Shown: one piece after another, positions 1-7,878 of the stretch
How the letters are laid out: each line of letters opens with the position of its first letter
How positions within the stretch are numbered: position 1 is the first letter of the stretch
The notes under the pieces: model-generated
Seen by the model: only the letters and a program-made list of their open reading frames with translations
Told to the model about the DNA's origin: nothing
The model's database searches: none
Program-made: the position numbers and the translations under genes
Source: Ruegeria denitrificans
GTDB lineage: Bacteria; Pseudomonadota; Alphaproteobacteria; Rhodobacterales; Rhodobacteraceae
DNA: 64,000 bases
NCBI RefSeq assembly: GCF_001458295.1
Contig: NZ_CYUD01000005.1
Coordinates: 290,817 to 354,816, forward strand
Direction of reading: 5' to 3'

Positions 1-326
1 TCGGCTTTGATGATGTGGCGGTGCATTGGCGACAGCTGTTTGTCCCGCGACACCAGCAGCTTTTCAGCGTAAAGCATACCTCGGCCGTTGTTCAGATCGG
101 CCACATCGCCGTTGCGCAGGGTGAACAGGAACAGGCCGAGCTCGTCAAAACGACCCTGCCCATAATCGGTAATGTCCCAACCTAGCCCGCGTTCGCGAAT
201 GCCTGTGGCCTTTTCACTGCGCATCTGTTCGAGGGACCAGTTGGCAAAGGGGGGCAGAACCGCGCCGAAGGATCGGATAAAAGCCTCGGCCTCAGTTTTG
301 ATTGCGTTGATGTCTGAACGTTTCAT
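1..326 (-). CDS. D-lyxose/D-mannose isomerase-like protein (partial, 3' end outside window)
   Basis: Only the first 108 or so codons are present; the gene runs off the left edge. The start is the ATG at 326, giving MKRSDINAIKTEAEAFIRSF, then a GWDITDYGQG segment and an EKLLVSRDKQLSPMHRH stretch. That pattern matches the cupin-fold D-lyxose ketol-isomerase family (formerly DUF1498), which interconverts D-lyxose/D-xylulose and D-mannose/D-fructose with a metal bound by the cupin histidines; the final MHRH probably supplies the first of them. It lies 16 bp downstream of a PfkB sugar kinase on the same strand, so an isomerase-kinase module is likely (ketose made, then phosphorylated). The family call is from memory of the motif pattern; the true substrate is unknown. 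Confidence 0.72.
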   Translation of the reverse strand, partial: MKRSDINAIKTEAEAFIRSFGAVLPPFANWSLEQMRSEKATGIRERGLGWDITDYGQGRFDELGLFLFTLRNGDVADLNNGRGMLYAEKLLVSRDKQLSPMHRHIIKA

Positions 327-342
327 GTTGGTCTCTTTGGGG

Positions 343-1269
343 TCAAAGTTCGTGCGCCCAGGGCGGGTTGGCGCCGGCGCGGGAAACCGTAAGGGCCGCG
401 ACCTCTGCGCCTTTGGCTAGAGCCGCGCGCAGAGTTTCGGCGCTCAGAGTACGCAGAGCGGTTTTGGTCAGGTGACCGCCGCGCTCCAGCTCGGCCAGAA
501 TCCCGGCGTTGAACGTGTCGCCCGCGCCGACAGTATCCACCACCTGCACCGGTTGCACGGGGACGGAGGTTTCGGATCCGTCTTTCAGATAGCCCGATGC
601 GCCGTCACCGCCCCGGGTCACGATGACCACGGCGGGTCCGGCCTGTAGAAGTAGCGGCACTTTCTCGGCGATGCTTTCCGGTCCGGGGATGATCCAACCC
701 AGATCCTCATCCGAGACCTTTACGATATCCGCCTGTGCGATCATCCGGTTCAGGCGGGTGCGATATCGGGTCTGATCCTTAATGAAATCCGGGCGGATAT
801 TCGGATCAATTATCACCGCCCGATCTGCGCCCTGCCGTTCCAGAAACGCGGCATAAGCGTCGGCGCAGGGTTCACAGGCAAGGCTGATCCCGCCGAAATA
901 CAGCGCTGATATCGCGGGCAACTGATCCGGCATATCCTCGGGCATCAGCATGCGATTGGCTGAGTTTTCGTCGAAAAAACTGTAAGAGGCGTGCCCATCT
1001 CTTAGCTTTACAAAGGCCAGTGTCGTGGGGCGATCCGACCGGATCACGTGGCTCGCATCCACATGACTGTCTTGAAGGGCATCAGCCAGTTGGTCTCCGA
1101 ACATATCTGTTGACAGCCCGGTCAACAGACCAACCGGGGACCCCAGCCGCCCCAAAGCAATGGCGGTGTTGAAGACGGCGCCGCCGGAATGGGGCACAAA
1201 GCCGGCCTCGCCCGAAACCGTCGGGGTGGCGATCATGTCAATCAGGGCTTCACCGCAGCACAGGATCAT
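343..1269 (-). CDS. PfkB-family carbohydrate kinase (fructokinase-like)
   Basis: A 308-residue cytoplasmic ribokinase/PfkB-family sugar kinase, full length for the family. The N-terminal part has the glycine-rich sugar-binding stretch (HSGGAVFNTAIALGRLG, about residues 28-44). The C-terminal signature DTVGAGDTFNAG (about 245-256) carries the catalytic Asp and the anion hole. The start is the ATG at 1269, beginning MILCCGEALIDM, the usual family N-terminus. It sits between the isomerase-like gene downstream and the GH1-glucokinase fusion upstream (38 bp gap), consistent with one minus-strand operon read from about 3.47 kb. Fructose is the most likely substrate given the adjacent mannose/lyxose-type isomerase, but 2-keto-3-deoxygluconate kinases look similar. 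Confidence 0.85.
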   Translation of the reverse strand: MILCCGEALIDMIATPTVSGEAGFVPHSGGAVFNTAIALGRLGSPVGLLTGLSTDMFGDQLADALQDSHVDASHVIRSDRPTTLAFVKLRDGHASYSFFDENSANRMLMPEDMPDQLPAISALYFGGISLACEPCADAYAAFLERQGADRAVIIDPNIRPDFIKDQTRYRTRLNRMIAQADIVKVSDEDLGWIIPGPESIAEKVPLLLQAGPAVVIVTRGGDGASGYLKDGSETSVPVQPVQVVDTVGAGDTFNAGILAELERGGHLTKTALRTLSAETLRAALAKGAEVAALTVSRAGANPPWAHEL

Positions 1270-1307
1270 GCGGGGTCCTTTCTGTTTTTAGGGGTCGGGC
1301 AATAAAA

Positions 1308-3398
1308 TTAACGCGCAAGCGCATTTTTACAGAAGTTGTTGGCGCCAATAATGCCAAATTCTTTCTGCTCTGACACATACAAACTCATCGACTTCCGTAA
1401 ATCGCTGAACCGTCCACCCGCGTTGAAAGCATCGCGGAACGCATCTGTGAACAGCCAGCGGTTTTTCTCGGCCACTCCACCAACCAGGAACACGCCACCC
1501 ACAGGCATCAGCACGACAGCAAGATCACCCATCATTGCGCCCAGATAGGTGGTGAACATATTGGCTGTCTTTTCGGCGATCGGATCGACCTGCGCGCGGG
1601 CGGCTTCAAGAATGTCCTTGGCGCTACGTTCTGGCGTGTCAGTTTGTCCGTCAGCCATGCCGATCGCACGGTACAGGATCGGCAGACCAGTGCCGCTGAG
1701 GAACATTTCTGCCTCAAGCACCAGCGTATCATCAAAGAAACAATTCGGAGAGACATGTCGCGCGGCTTTAAATATCTCGACCTCATCCTCGTGGCGCGGC
1801 GACAGGCCGATATGGCCGCCTTCACCGGATGCGGTGTGATATCGACCTTTGGAATACAGCAACGCTCCGACACCAAGGCCGGTCCCCGGCCCCACAACCA
1901 AACGCGTTCCGGGTCGAGGGGTCGCGGCACCTTGCAAAACCTCGACATCCTCACCGGTGATTTCGGCCACTGACCACGCGGCGGCGGTAAAGTCGTTGAT
2001 CACAAAGGTATGCTGAGCACCGGTGGCCTTGCCTATATTGTCTTCGGACAAGTCGAGCTTTGCATTCGTCAGGCGGATTGTACCTTCCTTGACGGGCCCG
2101 GCCCCAGCGGCAACTACAGCACGCGGATCAGTGCCGATCTCATCGCGCAAGGCATGAAAGGCATCAAGCAAATCGGGTAGGCTGCCAGTCGGGTATTTGC
2201 GCAGATCGGTCAGTTTTCCGTCTGCGATCACTCCTAAGCGCGTATTGGTGCCACCGATATCGGCCACTATATCCCAAGGATTGTGTCTGGTTCCGGCAGT
2301 TTGTGGCCGAGGCGATGATATGATCGCATTGGAAAAGGCTGACCTATACGAGCTAGACGTACCCTCCGATTGGTTTTCCCGCGTGCGGGATTTGCCAGTG
2401 ACTGGGTCACTCGGTCCGTCGTATTTAGTGTCACGATCCCGCAAAGACCGGACAAAAACCCCCTTTAGAGGAACACCCATTTTCAGCGCATCCTGCAAAG
2501 CGTTCAGATGTTGCGAGAGGTCATCGCTCTGTCGTGAACCTTCCAGATTGGTCGCGCCGTTTTCGATGACAATGATCGGCAGGTCTTGCGAGTAATCCTG
2601 TTGAAAATGGCTCAATTGGCGGACCATGTTGCCTGCGGCCTGACTGTGCCCAGCAAAGCTCAGCCCACACCAATCAATTTGTGCGCCAATGATTTTGAAA
2701 TCGTCCTGCCAGCCGGTGGATAGATGAGCATCCAATGTTTCAGCCACTGTCGCGGGGTAGGTTTTGTTGAACACAGCTGATGCGAAGAAGTGGTCGCAGA
2801 CGTCAAAAATCGGATGAGTCTCGCCGACATCCTGTTGTTCAGCGTTTGCGTGATCGAATGAAATGCCAAGGTTGCTCATGCCCAATCCTCGCATCCTGTC
2901 GATAGCGTGGCCATGGGCCAGTAGCAGATGGTGCATGGCGCGGGCAGTAGCACGACTTTTATATATATCCTGCGTCTGGATTCTAAAGTGGCGCATGTCG
3001 CCGATGCCTGACGGCGCACTGATTGACGCGACACCATGCATACGGTCGCCGATACGTCCCATTATGACTTCGGTGAAATCAGCGAACCATCCCGCGATGT
3101 CACGGTTTCGCCATCCCCCAAGATCCGCGAGCGCTGCCGGCACTTCCTCGTGGCAAAGCGTTGCCCAGGGACGGATGCCGTGCGTCAGCAGAGTGTCGAT
3201 CAGGCGATCATATTGGTCCAGACCGTCTTCGTTCAACGCTCCACGACCTTCGGGCAGAACACGAGCCCAATTGATTGAAAACTGGTAACAATCAAGACCG
3301 GTCTCACGCGCCAAATCGAATTCCTGTTCCCTCGCCTGCGCTGACGAAGCCAGACCAAAGAGGAATTCCTCGGGAAAATCAGAGCGGATGTAGTTCAT
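1308..3398 (-). CDS. Degenerate GH1 glycosidase domain fused to glucokinase
   Basis: A 696-residue two-part protein. Residues 375-696 are a complete Glk-type glucokinase: ADIGGTNTRLG phosphate/ATP motif, VVGPGTGLGVGALL, GEGGHIGLSP and GGVFLVGGVAEKN. Residues 1-360 resemble a GH1 beta-glucosidase (FPEEFLFGLAS start, YQFSINWARVLPEG, nucleophile-type IENG at 278-281). However, the acid/base NEP motif is replaced by APS (128-130), about 35 residues after the N-terminal motif are missing, the glycone-site TLxHWDLP has become TLCHEEVP, and the C-terminal FEW motif is lost. The GH1 part is therefore probably inactive as a classical retaining glycosidase, while the kinase part looks intact and should phosphorylate glucose. 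Fusion and decay are seen in the sequence; any role of the GH1 part (sugar binding or scaffold) is unknown. Confidence 0.8.
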   Translation of the reverse strand: MNYIRSDFPEEFLFGLASSAQAREQEFDLARETGLDCYQFSINWARVLPEGRGALNEDGLDQYDRLIDTLLTHGIRPWATLCHEEVPAALADLGGWRNRDIAGWFADFTEVIMGRIGDRMHGVASISAPSGIGDMRHFRIQTQDIYKSRATARAMHHLLLAHGHAIDRMRGLGMSNLGISFDHANAEQQDVGETHPIFDVCDHFFASAVFNKTYPATVAETLDAHLSTGWQDDFKIIGAQIDWCGLSFAGHSQAAGNMVRQLSHFQQDYSQDLPIIVIENGATNLEGSRQSDDLSQHLNALQDALKMGVPLKGVFVRSLRDRDTKYDGPSDPVTGKSRTRENQSEGTSSSYRSAFSNAIISSPRPQTAGTRHNPWDIVADIGGTNTRLGVIADGKLTDLRKYPTGSLPDLLDAFHALRDEIGTDPRAVVAAGAGPVKEGTIRLTNAKLDLSEDNIGKATGAQHTFVINDFTAAAWSVAEITGEDVEVLQGAATPRPGTRLVVGPGTGLGVGALLYSKGRYHTASGEGGHIGLSPRHEDEVEIFKAARHVSPNCFFDDTLVLEAEMFLSGTGLPILYRAIGMADGQTDTPERSAKDILEAARAQVDPIAEKTANMFTTYLGAMMGDLAVVLMPVGGVFLVGGVAEKNRWLFTDAFRDAFNAGGRFSDLRKSMSLYVSEQKEFGIIGANNFCKNALAR

Positions 3399-3470
3399 GG
3401 TTAGAACCTGTTTTCGCCAGTTGAGCCGCCAGCTAACAGGTCGGCCCTTTGCATACTAGATGTTAGCGGT

Positions 3471-3499
3471 ATCATTATCGATTTAATGCCTTTTGTCAG
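3471..3499 (-). promoter_or_regulatory. Candidate promoter for the GH1-Glk operon
   Basis: Reading the minus strand, CTGACA (3499-3494) is followed after 17 bp by AATGAT (3476-3471), a reasonable sigma-70 -35/-10 pair about 70 bp upstream of the ATG at 3398. The -10 region lies in a small inverted repeat (CATTA-N6-TAATG, 3473-3488). Assigned by eye only. Confidence 0.35.
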
Positions 3500-3536
3500 C
3501 ACTTCCGATGAAATACCAGCCCCTAAAGGGCGAATC

Positions 3537-3584
3537 TTGACAAAAGGGGTGCTGCTGCTTCACCTTGATTGAAACGTTTCAATC
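3537..3584 (+). promoter_or_regulatory. LacI-family operator with upstream -35 element
   Basis: GATTGAAACGTTTCAATC at 3567-3584 is a perfect 18-bp palindrome with the central CG typical of LacI/GalR-family operators. A consensus -35 TTGACA lies at 3537-3542, placing the palindrome over the expected -10/transcription start, where a bound repressor would block initiation. The second gene of the operon it precedes encodes a LacI-type regulator, so autoregulation of the 3.6-11 kb operon is the simple reading. The palindrome is directly visible; the partner is inferred. Confidence 0.75.
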
Positions 3585-3604
3585 GAGGATTCTACAACAG
3601 GTAG

Positions 3605-4351
3605 ATGCGGATATCGGCACAGCTTTATACAGTCAGGCAGCTAGGGGATTTGGCTAAGCAGCTAAATCTGGTTCGCGCCTGCGGGTTTACAGATGTCGAA
3701 ACGATTGGCTTTCATGATCTGCCCCTTCTACACCTGACGCAGCAAGTGGCGCAGTCGGGCCTGACCGTCCGATCGGCCCATTTCGATTGGGAGGAGTTCG
3801 AATCCCGGTTTGACGACATTCTGACCCTACTTGACCTTTTGAACTGCCGGATCGCTGTGATGCCATGGCTGGTACCAAAGGCACGCCCTGTCACAATCGC
3901 AGGTTGGCAGGCTGTAGCAGGCCAACTCTCTTGCTGGGCGGCGCGCTTGGCGGGGTATGGAGTTCGTCTGGCTTATCACAATCATGATTTCGATCTGGCG
4001 GGTCGGGTCGGTGAAACGCCCTTGGACCTGATCTTGGCGCATGAGGCGATGTATTGGCAGCCCGATATCGGATGGTTGGCTGTCTCAACGCCGGACCCGA
4101 CAGCGTTGTTGCAGCGGTACGCAGGGCGGATCATCTCGGTACATGCTAAGGACGCCGCTCAGGGGCAGGGTGATGACCGCTGGCGCAACTTGGGGCAGGG
4201 AATTGTGGATTGGCCGCATGTTCTGCGCATTCTGGGTGAAAGCCCATGCAGCGACTTATTTGTTGAACATGACGAAACGCTAGACCACGTCGAAACCCTA
4301 CGGACGGGCCGAGAATATCTGATGACCCAAATGTCGTCGGAGGTCGGGTGA
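3605..4351 (+). CDS. Sugar phosphate isomerase/epimerase family protein (TIM barrel)
   Basis: A 248-residue cytoplasmic protein of the AP-endonuclease-2-like/xylose-isomerase-like TIM-barrel superfamily, which contains many sugar isomerases and epimerases. Typical features are the MRISAQLYTVR first strand, the YHNHDFDL strand/metal site in the middle and the ISVHAKDA strand followed by a VEHDE segment near the C-terminus; the His, Asp and Glu in these motifs are the usual divalent-metal ligands. It is the first gene after the LacI-type operator. Its stop overlaps the start of the lacI-family gene by one base, so the two are translationally coupled. The substrate cannot be read from the sequence; a galactose- or glucose-derived keto-sugar would fit the operon. 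Confidence 0.75.
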   Translation: MRISAQLYTVRQLGDLAKQLNLVRACGFTDVETIGFHDLPLLHLTQQVAQSGLTVRSAHFDWEEFESRFDDILTLLDLLNCRIAVMPWLVPKARPVTIAGWQAVAGQLSCWAARLAGYGVRLAYHNHDFDLAGRVGETPLDLILAHEAMYWQPDIGWLAVSTPDPTALLQRYAGRIISVHAKDAAQGQGDDRWRNLGQGIVDWPHVLRILGESPCSDLFVEHDETLDHVETLRTGREYLMTQMSSEVG

Positions 4352-5397
4352 TGGCACGCGCAACGATCAAGTCGATCGCCAGAGAAACCGGCTATTCCGT
4401 CGGCACCGTCTCGAATGCCTTGCGCGAGGTTGACTCTGTCAGGGAAGACACGCGGCAAAAGATTCAGGCCGCTGCAGCCCGGTTGGGGTATCGCGTCAAT
4501 ATGGATGGGTTGAAGTTGCGCACCAACAAATCCTACCGCATCGCCGTGCTGGTCAGTGTGTCGTCAGATGCGGCAGAGGAATGGGAAGGGGTTGAGTTCA
4601 CCCGCGTTCTGGCCGGTATTTCGTCGGCCCTGCAGACGTCGAGATACGAAATGTCTGTGTTCAATGTGGCCGATCTGTCGGACGCCATGACCATTTTGGT
4701 GCGGATAGTGCAGGACGGTCTGGCAGATGGTGTCATCTTCTCTGGCACATTGCATGACGATCCACGCATCGCCTTTCTGCAACAACATCGCTTTCCCTTC
4801 GTGACCATGGGTATGAGCAACAGCAAGACACCCCATGCATATGTCGATTTCGACAGTCAGGCGGCTGCTTTTGACGCCACCGCACGGTTGGTAGGGTTGG
4901 GGCACCGGCGTATTGCACTGGTGAATCCTCCGGCGAAGTTGATTTATGCCGCGCAGCGCCAAACCGGATACGAGCAAGCCTTGGCCGATGGCGGCCTAGC
5001 GCCTGACCCGACTCTGATTTTCAATGGCCCCACAACCGCCAGTACCGGGCAATTGTGTTTTGAGGCGTTGCACCAGCTTAAAGACCGCCCCACGGCTTGC
5101 ATTTGCGCGAATGAGGCGATGACGCTCGGCGTGCTCTCTGCCGCCCATGAGGCCGGTGTGCAGATTGGTCGAGATATGGTTGTGATCTCGACCGATGATT
5201 TGCAGCTTAGCCGCTACTTCGTTCCACCAACCACCACCTATTATGTGCCCATCGAAGAAACCAGCCATTTGCTGGGCGAATACATGTTGAAAGCTTTGGA
5301 TGGGGTCGACTCGTCCGAGACCCAGAAAAAGATCAGGGCCACGCTGATTGAGCGCCAACCTGACACCCCCGCGCCGCAAAAGGCGCCCACGACGTAA
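4351..5397 (+). CDS. LacI-family transcriptional regulator
   Basis: A 348-residue regulator. The N-terminal helix-turn-helix is clear (TIKSIARETGYSVGTVSNAL, about residues 5-24) and is followed by the hinge-helix region and a periplasmic-binding-protein-like effector domain (about 62-330). I chose the ATG at 4351 over the in-frame GTG at 4348 because GGAGG at 4339-4343 is correctly spaced and the family begins with few residues before the HTH. It overlaps the isomerase stop by one base. It probably binds the palindrome at 3567-3584 and represses the operon until a sugar inducer binds. The effector is unknown. Confidence 0.88.
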   Translation: MARATIKSIARETGYSVGTVSNALREVDSVREDTRQKIQAAAARLGYRVNMDGLKLRTNKSYRIAVLVSVSSDAAEEWEGVEFTRVLAGISSALQTSRYEMSVFNVADLSDAMTILVRIVQDGLADGVIFSGTLHDDPRIAFLQQHRFPFVTMGMSNSKTPHAYVDFDSQAAAFDATARLVGLGHRRIALVNPPAKLIYAAQRQTGYEQALADGGLAPDPTLIFNGPTTASTGQLCFEALHQLKDRPTACICANEAMTLGVLSAAHEAGVQIGRDMVVISTDDLQLSRYFVPPTTTYYVPIEETSHLLGEYMLKALDGVDSSETQKKIRATLIERQPDTPAPQKAPTT

Positions 5398-5419
5398 ATC
5401 AACATAGGAGGACTTAAAG

Positions 5420-6169
5420 ATGTTTAAGAATCTACTGGCCGCAGCGGCTCTGACCGCAATGGCAGCCCCCATGGCCTATGCGGCCGATCTGGACGGGCGC
5501 GTTCTGAAAATCGGAACCGACGCCACCTATCCGCCCATGGAAACCGTCGATGAGACAACGGGTCAGATCGTCGGCTTTGACGTGGATGTGATGAATGCGA
5601 TCTGCGAAAAGGTCAATTGCGTCCCGAATTTCGTCAACACCGCATGGGACGGCATCTTTGCCGCACTTCAGCAGGGCGAGTTTGATCTGGTGATCTCGGG
5701 CGTGTCGATCACGCCAGAACGCGAAGAAACGATGGATTTCTCGGAACCCTATATTGTAGTCAGCCAAGCCATCCTGCTGCAGGTCGACAATGCGGACATG
5801 ACTCTTGAGGATTTCAAGGCCGGTGGTCAGAAACTGGCAGCGCAGACCGGTACCACCAACGCGCAACTGGCCGAAGACCTTGTGGGGCGCGAAAATGTCA
5901 GCCTATATGACAACTTCTCAGCCGCGATCCTAGCGTTGCAAAACGCGGACGTTCAGGGTGTGATCATCGACGGCACCTCGGCCGCAGCCTATGAGCAGGA
6001 GTTCGCGGGAGCGCTAACCGTGGGCATCACCGGTCTGCAATCCGACCCTCTGGGCATCGTGTTTCAAGAAGGCGATGCCACGGTCGACGCTATCAATGAA
6101 GGGCTGGCAGCGATCAAGGCTGACGGCACGCTGGACAAGCTGGTCAGCAATTACTGGGGCACCGAATAA
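5420..6169 (+). CDS. ABC transporter substrate-binding protein, family 3 (polar amino acid type)
   Basis: A 249-residue periplasmic binding protein. The signal peptide ends near AYA (residue 22) and the mature part starts LDGRVLKIGTDATYPPMET, followed by VGFDVDVMNAI and LVISGVSITPEREE. These are hallmarks of the PAAT/SBP_bac_3 family that normally binds amino acids or opines. A strong AGGAGG (5406-5411) sits 8 bp before the ATG. A stem-loop separates it from the permease gene, which often keeps binding-protein mRNA more abundant. Its place in a beta-galactosidase operon is odd for this family: the ligand may be an amino sugar, glycosylated amino acid or opine-like compound (inference). Confidence 0.87.
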   Translation: MFKNLLAAAALTAMAAPMAYAADLDGRVLKIGTDATYPPMETVDETTGQIVGFDVDVMNAICEKVNCVPNFVNTAWDGIFAALQQGEFDLVISGVSITPEREETMDFSEPYIVVSQAILLQVDNADMTLEDFKAGGQKLAAQTGTTNAQLAEDLVGRENVSLYDNFSAAILALQNADVQGVIIDGTSAAAYEQEFAGALTVGITGLQSDPLGIVFQEGDATVDAINEGLAAIKADGTLDKLVSNYWGTE

Positions 6170-6187
6170 CCTGATCTGACCCTTAAA

Positions 6188-6213
6188 GGCCCGGTGCCCA
6201 TGGCGACCGGGCC
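6188..6213 (+). terminator. Intergenic stem-loop between binding protein and permease genes
   Basis: GGCCCGGT (6188-6195) pairs perfectly with ACCGGGCC (6206-6213) around a 10-base loop, 19 bp after the binding-protein stop. There is no U-tract, so it is more likely an mRNA-stabilising or attenuating hairpin than a full terminator. Confidence 0.5.
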
Positions 6214-6234
6214 ACCTGATTGCAGTGAGGTTCC

Positions 6235-7878
6235 ATGAAGCGTCTCAGCTCGATCCGCCCGAGCAATCTTGTTCTGCTCGCCGCGGCCCCGTTCATCATC
6301 TACCTGTTCGCAACCTCTTCGAAATATCTGCGCTCGCTGATCGCCATTCTGGGGATCGGGAATAATGCTGGTCCGATATTTGTCGGGTTTTTGCTGGTTT
6401 TGTCGGTGGCAATTCTGGGATATCTCTGCGCCCGGAATGCCCGGTTCCTAACCGCGCCGGGCTGGTTGCGGTTTTCGGCTTTGGCAGCGCTGCCTGCTGC
6501 GGTGGCCCTGGCGGTTCTGGGATTTGTCGCGCCGCAGGTGCTGATGCCATTTGCCGAATCCGTCTTCTTTCATGCGCTTAGCGAAAATACCTCGGCCCTG
6601 ATCGACCGATCCTCGCAAACCTGGGTACTGTTTCCCGAAGTTGTAGATCAGGTTCAAACCGGCCTTCAGGTGCTACTGCCGATCTATGCACTTGTGGTTG
6701 CAAGTATATTGCTGTCGGGCCGGCTGCCCGTCAGGACGCGGGGATTTGCCCAGCTTGGGTTTGAAATCCTGACCGGGGCGGCGCTGTTCTACCTGATGTT
6801 CATGGCGCATTGGCAATTTGCAACCGGTGTGGCGATCACCTTTCGCGCCGCCATCTTCGCCTATATCTTTGCCGCCATTCTGGGCCTGATCTGGGTCGGG
6901 TTGCAATCGTTCAAGCCCAAGGCGCGGACGACGGTTGTCTATGGCTGTGTCAGTTTGGCTCTGCTAGGCGTATCGGCGTTTTTCTTCATACAGCCGCAGG
7001 TGAAATACGAACTTATCGGCACACTGGACGCCCGGATTGCCATCGTGCGCGGCACCCCGCAGGCGCAGGCCGACATAATCCGGTTTGGTGAATTCGAAGG
7101 CGGTAAAGACCGGCAATATCGCATCCGCAGCGCTCCGAACGCTGCCAGTGCGGTGGAACAGATCGAAACCGTCGACAGCGTGTCAGGCGCTTTTGTCCCC
7201 GTCGGCACCAACACCAAGGGTTATCCGGTGATCTGGCAGACGCAATTCCTGCCGGATAACTACCGCAACCCGGCGCTGGCCTTTGCCGTGTTTGGTTTTC
7301 TGTTGTTGACGCTGACGATAGGCGGCGCACAGCATAAACTGCACCCGCTGGCCGTGGGGGCCGAGTTCTTCGTGGACACGATCCGTGGCATTCCGATGCT
7401 GGTGATCATCCTGTATATCGGCTTGCCTTTGGCGGGGGCGGTCAAGGATGCTACGGCTGGCGGCATCGACATGACCAACATGACCCGCGGGATCATCGCA
7501 ATCTCGGTCGGCTATTCCGCCTATATGGCCGAGATATTCCGATCCGGGATAGAGGCCATCCCACGCGGGCAGATCGAGGCGGGTGGCTCATTAGGCTTGT
7601 CGCGCTGGCAAACTGCGCGGCTGATTATTCTGCCGCAAGCGTTGCGCATCGTCACCCCGCCTTTGGGCAATGAATTCATTGCGATGATCAAGGATACCTC
7701 GCTGCTGTCAATCCTGTCGGTCCGCGACATGACCCAGAGGATGCGTGAGTTTCAGGCAGCCAGCTTCCTGCCCTTTGCGCCCTTCAATACGGCGGCGATC
7801 CTATATGTGGTGATCACGCTGGGCTGCGCCAGTTTCCTTAAGTGGATAGAGCGCCGTACGGCGAGGGAAGACCGATGA
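6235..7878 (+). CDS. ABC transporter permease, polar amino acid family, with large N-terminal membrane extension
   Basis: A 547-residue inner-membrane protein. The C-terminal ~230 residues form a HisM/GlnP-type permease domain (VDTIRGIPMLVIILYIGLPL, then the EAA-loop region AGGSLGLSRWQTARLIILPQ that contacts the ATPase). The first ~310 residues add about six further hydrophobic segments plus a soluble loop around residues 250-340. Typical single-domain members are about 220-240 residues, so this one is unusually long. No ATPase gene lies next to it; the only ATPase in the window (23.2 kb) is of the sugar MalK/UgpC type, so the energising subunit is presumably encoded elsewhere. The stop overlaps the GH42 start (ATGA at 7875-7878). 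Confidence 0.85.
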   Translation: MKRLSSIRPSNLVLLAAAPFIIYLFATSSKYLRSLIAILGIGNNAGPIFVGFLLVLSVAILGYLCARNARFLTAPGWLRFSALAALPAAVALAVLGFVAPQVLMPFAESVFFHALSENTSALIDRSSQTWVLFPEVVDQVQTGLQVLLPIYALVVASILLSGRLPVRTRGFAQLGFEILTGAALFYLMFMAHWQFATGVAITFRAAIFAYIFAAILGLIWVGLQSFKPKARTTVVYGCVSLALLGVSAFFFIQPQVKYELIGTLDARIAIVRGTPQAQADIIRFGEFEGGKDRQYRIRSAPNAASAVEQIETVDSVSGAFVPVGTNTKGYPVIWQTQFLPDNYRNPALAFAVFGFLLLTLTIGGAQHKLHPLAVGAEFFVDTIRGIPMLVIILYIGLPLAGAVKDATAGGIDMTNMTRGIIAISVGYSAYMAEIFRSGIEAIPRGQIEAGGSLGLSRWQTARLIILPQALRIVTPPLGNEFIAMIKDTSLLSILSVRDMTQRMREFQAASFLPFAPFNTAAILYVVITLGCASFLKWIERRTAREDR

